Below, in pieces: positions 5,599 through 11,000 of a DNA stretch of 11,000 nt. Every line of letters starts with the position of its first letter. The first letter of the stretch is position 1. Where the stretch lies: the NCBI GenBank assembly GCA_946222435.1, contig CAMIOJ010000043.1, positions 1 through 11,000 of the forward strand, written 5' to 3'. This DNA comes from an uncultured Micrococcus sp. GTDB taxonomy: Bacteria > Actinomycetota > Actinomycetes > Actinomycetales > Micrococcaceae. The notes below the pieces were generated by a model. That model did no database searches and was not told the DNA's origin. It saw only the letters and a list, made by a program, of their open reading frames with translations. The position numbers were made by a program, and so were the translations under genes.

Positions 5599-6843
5599 AT
5601 GCTTCGACTCGACTCGACCATCCGCGACTACTCGTGGGGCTCGACCACCCTCCTCGCCGCCCTGCAGGGCCGGGAGCCCTCCGGCGCACCCGAGGCGGAG
5701 ATGTGGCTCGGCGCGCACCCGGGAGACCCCTGCGTCGCGGAGCTGCCGGACGGGGGCCGCATCCGCCTGGACGAGCTGATCGCCCAGGACCCGGAGCACC
5801 ACCTCGGCGCGGCCGCCCGCTTCGGCCGACTGCCGTACCTGATGAAGCTGCTCGCCGCGGGCCGGCCGCTGTCCATCCAGGCACACCCGACCCTGGAGCA
5901 GGCCCGAGCCGGCTTCGCGGCCGAGGAGGCCTCCGGCAAGCCCCTGGACGCGGCAGACCGCAACTACCGGGACGACAATCACAAGCCGGAGATGGTGGTC
6001 GCGCTGACCCCGTTCTCCGCGCTGTGCGGCTTCCGCCGCCCGGAGGAATCCCAGCTGACCTTCGAGCGCATCGCCCAGGTGATGACCGAGTACGCGGACG
6101 GGGACGCCACGGAGGTCGCCGTCGCCGCCCGGCACCTGGGCGTGCTCCTCGCGGACGGGGACATGCAGGGCGCGTTCGCGCAGATCCTGGACCCGGCCTC
6201 CATCTGGTCCCGCGGCGGCACCGCGGAGCTCGTGGCGGCACTGAAGGGCATGAGCGACCTGATCCTCCACGACGACGCGATCGTCACCGCCCTCGAGGCC
6301 GCCGAGCACTTCCCGGACGACCCGGGCGTGCTCGTCACTCTGCTGCTCAACCGCGTGGACCTGATGCCGGGCCAGGCCATCCACCTGCCCGCGGGCAACG
6401 TCCACGCCTATCTCCACGGTCTCGGGGTGGAGGTCATGGCCGCCTCGGACAACGTCCTGCGCGGCGGCCTGACCCCGAAGCACGTGGACGTGCCCGAGCT
6501 GACCCGCGTAGTCACCTTCGACCCGCTGCCGGTGCCCTACACCAACCCCGAGCCGGCCGGCGAGGGCGTCGTCCGGTACCGTCCGCCGTTCGAGGAGTTC
6601 GCGCTCACCCAGCTGACCGCCGACTCCGCCCAGACTCCGGTCCCGGCCACCCTGTCCGGCCCGGTGATCGCGGTCGGCACCAAGGGTTCGGCCGAGGTGG
6701 CCTGCTGCGGCGAGCGCACCATCCTCGCTCCGGGCGAGGCCGTGTTCGTCTCCGCCGCCCAGACCGCTCAGTCCGCCCTCGAGGTCCGCTCCGCCGACGG
6801 TGAGGAGGCCACCGTGTACGTCGCCTCCCTGCCGGCGGACTGA
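5599..6843 (+). CDS. manA: mannose-6-phosphate isomerase, class I (ManA)
   Basis: ManA interconverts fructose-6-phosphate and mannose-6-phosphate, giving precursor for GDP-mannose and mannosylated envelope polymers or allowing mannose use. The 414-residue protein is a zinc-dependent type I phosphomannose isomerase in a cupin fold. Visible motifs are RDYSWGS (9-15), EMWLGAHP (34-41), SIQAHP (92-97), YRDDNHKPEM (123-132) and NVHAYLHGLGVE (267-278). The zinc ligands expected from the family are Gln94, His96, Glu131 and His269; NVLRGGLTPKH (285-295) carries the active-site Arg288. I chose the ATG at 5599 over upstream in-frame starts because the conserved N-terminus begins there and a promoter box lies 7 bases before it. 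No Shine-Dalgarno sequence is present. The gene lies 25 bases after the LCP stop and ends at a bidirectional terminator. Cytoplasmic. Confidence 0.96.
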   Translation: MLRLDSTIRDYSWGSTTLLAALQGREPSGAPEAEMWLGAHPGDPCVAELPDGGRIRLDELIAQDPEHHLGAAARFGRLPYLMKLLAAGRPLSIQAHPTLEQARAGFAAEEASGKPLDAADRNYRDDNHKPEMVVALTPFSALCGFRRPEESQLTFERIAQVMTEYADGDATEVAVAARHLGVLLADGDMQGAFAQILDPASIWSRGGTAELVAALKGMSDLILHDDAIVTALEAAEHFPDDPGVLVTLLLNRVDLMPGQAIHLPAGNVHAYLHGLGVEVMAASDNVLRGGLTPKHVDVPELTRVVTFDPLPVPYTNPEPAGEGVVRYRPPFEEFALTQLTADSAQTPVPATLSGPVIAVGTKGSAEVACCGERTILAPGEAVFVSAAQTAQSALEVRSADGEEATVYVASLPAD

Positions 6844-6925
6844 CGGCCTCCCGACGCCGGCCCGCGCCGTCGTCGTTCCCGCCCGCCTCCGCCTGACCGC
6901 CTGCTCCCGGGACGACCACAGACGA

Positions 6926-6957
6926 ACGGCCCGGCCCCCGCGAAGGGGCCGGGCCGT
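6926..6957. terminator. bidirectional hairpin terminator between manA and glpX
   Basis: The arms 6926-6938 and 6945-6957 pair perfectly over 13 bp, nearly all G:C, around the loop CGCGAA. The hairpin sits between convergent stops, 82 bases after manA and 37 bases past the end of glpX. There is no T-run, as is usual for actinobacterial terminators. Confidence 0.8.
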
Positions 6958-6994
6958 CGTCGTGCCTGGGCCGGCGGAGCCGGTCAGGAGCGGA

Positions 6995-8011
6995 TCAGCG
7001 GGCGTCCTCCAGCCACTTGGACCACTTGGCCACGTCATGCTCGGCGTCCACGGTGCGGACGGTGCCGGACTTGGAGCGCATCACGATCGACTGGGTGTGC
7101 ACGCGGCCGTTCTGGAAGCGGACGCCGCGCAGCAGGTCGCCGTCGGTGATGCCGGTGGCGGCGAAGTAGCAGTGCTCCGAGGTGACCAGCTCGTTCGTGG
7201 TGAGGACGGCGTCCAGGTCGAGTCCGGCGTCGAGGGCCTTCTGCTTCTCGTCGTCGTCGGTGGGGGCGAGGCGGCCCTGGATGACGCCGCCGGTGGCCTT
7301 GATGGCGCACGCCGTGACGATGCCCTCCGGGGTGCCGCCGATGCCCATCATCATGTCCACACCGGTGTCCGGACGGGCCGCGGCGATCGCGCCGGCCACG
7401 TCGCCGTCCAGGATGAACTTCACGCGGGCGCCGGCCTCACGGATCTGCTTGACCAGGTCCTCGTGACGGGGGCGGTCCAGCACGCAGACCGTCACCTGGG
7501 AGACCGGCTTGTCCAGGGCCTTGGCCACCAGGTTCACGTTCTGCTTCACCGGCAGGCGCATGTCCACGAAGTCCGCGGCCTCCGGGCCCACCACGAGCTT
7601 GTCCATGTAGAACACGGCGGACGGGTCGAACATGGTGCCGCGCTCGGCCACGGCGAAGACGGACAGGGCGTTGTTGTAGCCCATGGCGGTCAGCCGGGTG
7701 CCGTCGATCGGGTCCACGGCCACGTCCACGGGGGCGCCGGTGCCGTCGCCGACCTTCTCCCCGTTGAACAGCATGGGCGCCTCGTCCTTCTCGCCTTCGC
7801 CGATCACCACGACGCCGTCCATGTTCACGGTGTCCATGAAGGAGCGCATCGCATCCACGGCGGCTCCGTCGGCCCTGTTCTTGTCCCCGTAGCCGACCCA
7901 GGGGCTGGCCGCGATCGCCGCGGCCTCGGTCACCCGCACCAGCTCCATGGCGAGGTTGCGGTCCGGCACGTGGTTCTCGTAGCCGGTCTTCTGCGTGGAC
8001 GCGGTACCCAT
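6995..8011 (-). CDS. glpX: class II fructose-1,6-bisphosphatase GlpX
   Basis: GlpX hydrolyses fructose-1,6-bisphosphate to fructose-6-phosphate, the committed step of gluconeogenesis, and is the main FBPase of many actinobacteria. The 338-residue protein carries the family motifs PDRNLAMELVRVTEA (16-30), VVVIGEGEKDEAPML (67-81), VDVAVDPIDGT (95-105, the Li-sensitive-phosphatase-type metal site) and GIGGTPEGIVTA (223-234). The frame stays open upstream to 8194, but that extension would overlap the DUF4245 start. I prefer ATG at 8011, with GGAGAG (minus strand, 8019-8014) close before it, although the 2-base spacing is poor. An in-frame ATG at 8047 would give a leader more like the longer mycobacterial one, so the start is uncertain. 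Convergent with manA, divergent from the DUF4245 gene; in M. tuberculosis glpX also lies between fum and a DUF4245 gene. Cytoplasmic. Confidence 0.96.
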   Translation of the reverse strand: MGTASTQKTGYENHVPDRNLAMELVRVTEAAAIAASPWVGYGDKNRADGAAVDAMRSFMDTVNMDGVVVIGEGEKDEAPMLFNGEKVGDGTGAPVDVAVDPIDGTRLTAMGYNNALSVFAVAERGTMFDPSAVFYMDKLVVGPEAADFVDMRLPVKQNVNLVAKALDKPVSQVTVCVLDRPRHEDLVKQIREAGARVKFILDGDVAGAIAAARPDTGVDMMMGIGGTPEGIVTACAIKATGGVIQGRLAPTDDDEKQKALDAGLDLDAVLTTNELVTSEHCYFAATGITDGDLLRGVRFQNGRVHTQSIVMRSKSGTVRTVDAEHDVAKWSKWLEDAR

Positions 8012-8087
8012 GTCTCTCCGATCCAGATCGCGGTGCGCCGTCCTCATCGAACGCAGGAGGGCGCCGGGGCCACTCTGCCCCACCTCC

Positions 8088-8093
8088 ATCCTA
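8088..8093 (-). promoter_or_regulatory. candidate -10 box for glpX
   Basis: Read on the minus strand this is TAGGAT, a strong match to the actinobacterial -10. Transcription starting about 7 bases downstream would give a leader of about 70 bases before the ATG at 8011. The -35 region would fall around 8111-8116, inside the opposite promoter, but no good hexamer is visible there. Confidence 0.5.
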
Positions 8094-8116
8094 CGGCTCG
8101 GCGCGCACCGGGGTGG

Positions 8117-8122
8117 CAGAAT
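8117..8122 (+). promoter_or_regulatory. leaderless -10 box for the DUF4245 gene
   Basis: CAGAAT lies 6 bases before the GTG at 8129, the same spacing as the box before the purK GTG. There is no Shine-Dalgarno sequence, which fits a leaderless transcript. The box lies only 23 bases from the -10 of the divergent glpX promoter, so the two promoters overlap. Confidence 0.45.
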
Positions 8123-8140
8123 GCTCGGGTGAGCCCGAGC
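8123..8140. repeat. 7-bp inverted repeat spanning the DUF4245 start codon
   Basis: GCTCGGG (8123-8129) and CCCGAGC (8134-8140) are exact reverse complements around the 4-base spacer TGAG. The left arm ends with the first base of the GTG start, just after the -10 box. If the transcript starts at the GTG, the full hairpin is not in the RNA, so an operator over the transcription start is the likelier role, if there is one. Confidence 0.3.
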
Positions 8141-8785
8141 GAGAACCCTGTCCCCCGCACCGACGACGCGCAGACCGCGCCCGCCGACCGTCACGTCCCG
8201 GGCGACGGCCGTGCCGAGGGCCCCGGCCTCCAGGCGGCACCACGGCCGGTGCTCACGGAGAAGCAGGCCAAGCGGGCCACATCCAGCTCCATGGCGATGC
8301 TGCTCTCCACGCTCTTCCTCCTGGCCGTGGTGGCGGCCTTCCTGCTGCTCTCCCCCGAACCGCCGGCGCCGGAGCGCCAGGACCGTGTGGACGTGGCGGC
8401 CGCCGCCGAGCAGGTGCGCTCGGCGGAGGACGTGCCGGCGGTGGCGCCGGAGGTCCCCGAGGGATGGACCTCCAACTTCGCCCGGTGGACCACCAAGGAC
8501 GGCGTCTCCTCCTGGAACGTCGGCTGGGTGGTCTCGGACGACGTGTTCGCCGGCCTCGAGCAGGCCGCCGACGCCAACCCCACCTGGACGGCCATGCGCG
8601 TGAAGCAGGCCCCAGCCTCAGACCCGGTGGAGGCCGGGGGCGTGACGTGGACTCCCCACGACCCCGAGGGCAAGGACCTCTTCTGGGTCGGCGAGGTGGA
8701 CGGCTCCACCGTGGTGCTCACCACCACCGGCGACGAGTCCGTGGTCCGGCGACTGGCCGAGGCCGTGATGGAGGCGTCCCGCTGA
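8129..8785 (+). CDS. DUF4245 domain-containing membrane-anchored protein
   Basis: A 218-residue protein of unknown function. Residues 1-50 are a charged, Pro-rich cytoplasmic leader. One membrane helix follows at about 54-74 (MAMLLSTLFLLAVVAAFLLL). The rest faces outward and contains the DUF4245-like domain, from about EVPEGWTSNFARW through a repeated-strand region to the C-terminal GDESVVRRLAEAV. There is no Cys lipobox and no visible catalytic motif, so a structural or binding role is as likely as an enzymatic one. The GTG start is chosen for its spacing from CAGAAT; the preceding sequence gives no better start. The gene is divergent from glpX, an arrangement I also recall in mycobacteria (Rv1099c/Rv1100), which is the main support for the family call. 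The next gene is a carbonic anhydrase 132 bases on. Confidence 0.85.
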   Translation: MSPSENPVPRTDDAQTAPADRHVPGDGRAEGPGLQAAPRPVLTEKQAKRATSSSMAMLLSTLFLLAVVAAFLLLSPEPPAPERQDRVDVAAAAEQVRSAEDVPAVAPEVPEGWTSNFARWTTKDGVSSWNVGWVVSDDVFAGLEQAADANPTWTAMRVKQAPASDPVEAGGVTWTPHDPEGKDLFWVGEVDGSTVVLTTTGDESVVRRLAEAVMEASR

Positions 8786-8917
8786 GCAGGTGACGGACCC
8801 GTGCCGACGATTCCGCAACCGAGGGATGCCGCCCGCGGCACGCCCACCGATCCTGACGTGGCACCATGGTCCTTGACCGGCGCGACCCCACCCCATGGCC
8901 GCCAGGAAGGATCCCCC

Positions 8918-9565
8918 ATGGCCACCACCACCACTCCACAGTCCCCCGCCGAGCCGCGCATGACGCCCGGCGAGGTCTACCGGATGCTCCAGGAGGGCAA
9001 CGAGCGCTTCGTGGCCGGCACGCCGGGCCACCCGAACCAGGGCGCCGAGTACCGCTCCTCCCTCACGGCGGGACAGAACCCGAAGGCAGTGATCTTCGGA
9101 TGCGCAGACTCCCGCCTGGCCGCGGAGATCATCTTCGACGTGGGCCTGGGCGACGTGTTCGTGGTCCGCACCGCCGGCCAGGTGATCGACGACGCCGTGC
9201 TCGGCTCCCTCGAGTACTCGGTGGACGTGCTGAACATCCCGCTCGTGGTGGTCCTCGGCCATGACTCCTGCGGCGCCGTGACGGCCGCCGTGGAGTCCTA
9301 CGAGACCGGTGAAATGCCCCCGGGCTTCATCCGCTCCCTCGTGGAGCGCATCACCCCCTCCGTGCTGGCCGCCCAGCGCAAGGGCGTCACCGACGTGGAC
9401 GGCACCGTGGCCGAGCACGTGGACCAGACCTGCGACCGCCTCGTGGAGTCGTCCCGCCACCTCTTCCGCGCGGTCCGGGACGGCCGCAGCGCGATCATCG
9501 GCCTGACGTACTCCCTGTCCGGCGGCAAGACCACCCTCGGCCGGGTGCTCGGGGACATCGACTGA
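8918..9565 (+). CDS. beta-class carbonic anhydrase
   Basis: The enzyme interconverts CO2 and bicarbonate, supplying bicarbonate to carboxylases, including the PurK step encoded in this window. The 215-residue protein shows the beta-class zinc motifs: GCADSR (61-66), with ligand Cys62 and the Asp64-Arg66 dyad, and GHDSCGA (114-120), with ligands His115 and Cys118. VVRTAGQVIDD (82-92) and the final helix-strand region GLTYSLSGGKTTLG are also family-typical, and the length is normal. An in-frame start 39 codons upstream was rejected: the ATG at 8918 has a near-perfect AGGAAGGA (8904-8911) 6 bases before it. This start is therefore leadered, unlike several neighbours. The 132-base gap from DUF4245 may hold a promoter (CACCAT, 8862-8867, is a weak -10 candidate). 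No signal peptide, so cytoplasmic. No clear terminator follows. Confidence 0.95.
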   Translation: MATTTTPQSPAEPRMTPGEVYRMLQEGNERFVAGTPGHPNQGAEYRSSLTAGQNPKAVIFGCADSRLAAEIIFDVGLGDVFVVRTAGQVIDDAVLGSLEYSVDVLNIPLVVVLGHDSCGAVTAAVESYETGEMPPGFIRSLVERITPSVLAAQRKGVTDVDGTVAEHVDQTCDRLVESSRHLFRAVRDGRSAIIGLTYSLSGGKTTLGRVLGDID

Positions 9566-9566
9566 C

Positions 9567-9945
9567 GGTTCCCGCGCCGGCCGGCGAACACCACGCCGTG
9601 CCGGGGCCCGTCCAGGTCACGGAAGACGTCGGTCCGCACGCTGCTGGGGATCACCCGGGCCGGCGCGGGGAGCCGGTCGGCGACGAAGTGCGAGGGGGCC
9701 ACCACGACGCGGGCCCCGTGCAGCTGGGCTCGGCGCCGGACGGCGTTCACGCCGCGGGCCCGGGCCCGCTGCAGGCGGGTGCCGCTCGGGCGGTCCGGCA
9801 TGCCGTGCACGATGCGCACGAAAGGGCGGCGCAGGCGGGCATGGAGCAGCACGGCGCGCGCACCGTCGTGGTTGTAGACCACCCGGTCGGCGTCGAGCAC
9901 GGCCCGGCGCAGGCGCCTCGCCCGTCCCCGAGCCCTGCCCCCACC
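9567..9945 (-). pseudogene. truncated GT-B glycosyltransferase (group 1/4-like) fragment
   Basis: A minus-strand frame between the carbonic anhydrase stop and the fumC promoter encodes about 125 residues that read like the middle of a GT4-type glycosyltransferase. In order they are LDADRVVYNHDGARAVLLHA, PFVRIVHG (the strand before the acceptor site), VVVAPSHFVADRL, and ARVIPSSVRTDVF followed by GVVFAGR. In intact enzymes the last element opens the C-terminal nucleotide-sugar domain (usually VxFxGR, then a loop and about 170 more residues). Here the likeness stops at about 9573, right by the carbonic anhydrase stop. The N-terminal Rossmann start is missing too: an in-frame TAG lies at 9948-9946. 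Codon third positions are still almost all G/C, so the loss looks recent. The frame runs on antisense to the carbonic anhydrase as far as 9298, which I take as accidental. No ribosome-binding site precedes the GTG at 9900. A short working protein is unlikely but not excluded. Confidence 0.62.
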
Positions 9946-9995
9946 CTAGCGACGGCAACAGACGGTCTCACCTCAGCAGCATCGGCCCGTGTCAC

Positions 9996-10001
9996 TAGGA
10001 T
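9996..10001 (+). promoter_or_regulatory. leaderless -10 box for fumC
   Basis: TAGGAT is a strong actinobacterial -10 and lies exactly 7 bases before the fumC ATG. The intervening GAGGACC contains GAGGA, but only 2 bases from the ATG, too close for a Shine-Dalgarno sequence. A leaderless transcript is the simpler reading. Confidence 0.6.
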
Positions 10002-10008
10002 GAGGACC

Positions 10009-11000
10009 ATGAGCGCACAGAACGAGCAGCAGTACCGCATCGAGCACGACACGATGGGCGAGGTGAAGGTCCCGGCGGATGCCCTCTACCGGGCGCAGAC
10101 CCAGCGTGCCGTGGAGAACTTCCCGATCTCAGGCAAGACCCTGGAGCCGGCCCACATCCACGCCCTGGCCCAGATCAAGAAGGCCGCTGCGAAGGCGAAC
10201 GCGGAGCTGGGCATCATCTCCCAGGAGCGCGCGGACGCGATCGTGAAGGCCGCCGACGAGGTCATCTCCGGCGCCCACGACGACCACTACCCGATCGACG
10301 TCTTCCAGACCGGTTCGGGCACCTCCTCGAACATGAACACCAACGAGGTGCTCGCCACCCTGGCGACCCGGGCCCTGAAGGAGGCCGGCTCCGAGGAGGA
10401 GGTCCACCCGAACGACCACGTGAACGCCTCCCAGTCCTCGAACGACGTGTTCCCGACCTCCGTGCACGTGGCCGTCACCGCCGCCCTCGTGAACGACCTC
10501 GTCCCGGCGCTGGACCACCTGGCCGTCTCCCTCGAGAAGAAGGCGGAGGACTTCGCCGGCATCGTGAAGTCCGGCCGCACCCACCTCATGGACGCCACCC
10601 CGGTGACCCTGGGCCAGGAGTTCGGCGGCTACGCTGCGCAGGTGCGCTTCGGCATCGAGCGCGTCCAGTCCTCGCTGCCGCGTGTGGCCGAGGTCCCGCT
10701 CGGCGGCACCGCCGTGGGCACGGGCATCAACACCCCGAAGGGCTTCTCGTCCCGCGTGATCGAGCTGCTCGCCGAGGAGACCGGCCTGCCGATCACCGAG
10801 GCCCGCGACCACTTCGAGGCCCAGGCGAACCGCGACGGCCTCGTGGAGGCCTCCGGCCAGCTGCGCAACATCGCGTACTCGATCATGAAGATCAACAACG
10901 ACCTGCGCTGGATGGGCTCCGGCCCGAACACCGGCCTCGGCGAGATCGCCATCCCGGACCTGCAGCCGGGCTCCTCGATCATGCCGGGCAAGGTCAACCC
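10009..11000 (+). CDS. fumC: class II fumarate hydratase FumC, C-terminus beyond window
   Basis: The enzyme interconverts fumarate and L-malate in the TCA cycle. The window holds 330 codons of an expected total of about 460-470; the remaining C-terminal part lies past the right edge. The frame is intact. Family motifs include TGSGTSSNMNTNEV (substrate loop), HPNDHVNASQSSNDVFPT, SGRTHLMDATP with His192 equivalent to the catalytic-site His, and the fumarase/aspartase signature GSSIMPGKVN (321-330), cut off at the window edge, whose serine loop supplies the catalytic base. This is the iron-independent tetrameric class, not the Fe-S class I enzyme. The ATG is supported by the promoter box 7 bases upstream and by the conserved YRIEHDTMGEVKVPADALY start. 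fumC and glpX are neighbours in other actinobacteria; here a carbonic anhydrase, a DUF4245 gene and a glycosyltransferase remnant lie between them. Cytoplasmic. Confidence 0.97.
   Translation, partial: MSAQNEQQYRIEHDTMGEVKVPADALYRAQTQRAVENFPISGKTLEPAHIHALAQIKKAAAKANAELGIISQERADAIVKAADEVISGAHDDHYPIDVFQTGSGTSSNMNTNEVLATLATRALKEAGSEEEVHPNDHVNASQSSNDVFPTSVHVAVTAALVNDLVPALDHLAVSLEKKAEDFAGIVKSGRTHLMDATPVTLGQEFGGYAAQVRFGIERVQSSLPRVAEVPLGGTAVGTGINTPKGFSSRVIELLAEETGLPITEARDHFEAQANRDGLVEASGQLRNIAYSIMKINNDLRWMGSGPNTGLGEIAIPDLQPGSSIMPGKVN

Noticed and set aside
2023..5621. Very long open frames on the minus strand opposite purK, purE and the LCP gene
   Set aside because: They mirror the codon bias of the real plus-strand genes, translate to His/Gly/Arg-rich low-complexity sequence with no family likeness, and have no ribosome-binding sites.
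8012..8194. N-terminal extension of glpX to 8194
   Set aside because: It would overlap the DUF4245 coding region and cover the divergent promoters; the added residues do not look like GlpX.
5476..8785. Long open frames opposite manA and opposite glpX
   Set aside because: These are antisense shadows in high-GC DNA; manA and glpX carry full catalytic motifs in the called frames.
8801..8917. N-terminal extension of the carbonic anhydrase
   Set aside because: The internal ATG at 8918 has a near-perfect ribosome-binding site and precedes the family-typical start.
9298..9565. Continuation of the glycosyltransferase frame antisense to the carbonic anhydrase
   Set aside because: Sequence likeness to glycosyltransferases stops at about 9573; the rest is the reverse frame of a well-supported gene.
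9575..9586. 12-bp palindrome CGCCGGCCGGCG just after the carbonic anhydrase
   Set aside because: It is made only of G and C, has no loop suited to a terminator, and such palindromes are expected by chance at this base composition.

Overview
This looks like a chromosomal segment of a very high-GC actinobacterium, most likely a Micrococcus-like member of the Micrococcaceae. The grounds are the strong G/C preference at third codon positions, GTG starts, actinobacterial promoters of the TANNNT type placed directly against start codons, and the gene content and order. The genus is an inference. The window is mostly core-genome housekeeping; I see no CRISPR array, insertion sequence, phage gene, defence cassette, tRNA or rRNA.

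Layout. (1) 1-98, minus: the first 32 codons of an unrecognised gene that runs off the left edge. (2) 318-1082, plus: a TIGR03089-type protein; a perfect 14-bp palindrome (216-229) lies between it and the divergent partial gene. (3) 1161-1772, minus: a four-helix GtrA-family membrane protein, converging on gene 2 with a perfect 15-bp hairpin between them. (4) 2140-6843, plus: purK, purE, an LCP-family cell-wall ligase and manA. purK/purE are 3 bases apart, purE/LCP overlap by 4 bases, and manA follows after 25 bases with what looks like its own promoter. (5) 6995-8011, minus: glpX, converging on manA with a perfect 13-bp hairpin between them. (6) 8129-8785 and 8918-9565, plus: a membrane-anchored DUF4245 protein, divergent from glpX, then a beta-carbonic anhydrase. 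(7) About 9567-9945, minus: a fragment of a GT-B glycosyltransferase cut at both ends. (8) 10009-11000, plus: fumC, cut by the right edge.

Functionally, purK-purE carry out the two-step carboxylation of AIR in purine synthesis, and carbonic anhydrase supplies the bicarbonate that PurK uses. manA (Fru6P/Man6P), glpX (gluconeogenic FBPase) and fumC (TCA cycle) are central carbon genes. The LCP and GtrA proteins, and the glycosyltransferase relic, belong to envelope glycopolymer building; ManA feeds the same mannose pool. From memory, the GtrA/purK/purE and fum/glpX/DUF4245 neighbourhoods also occur in Mycobacterium tuberculosis (Rv3277-Rv3276c-Rv3275c; Rv1098c-Rv1099c-Rv1100), so the arrangement is conserved and ancestral.

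The points most worth a second look are the doubly truncated glycosyltransferase, the repeated leaderless-promoter geometry (6 bases before GTG, 7 before ATG), the 14-bp palindrome, and the unusual multi-helix LCP protein. I found no convincing new biological system.
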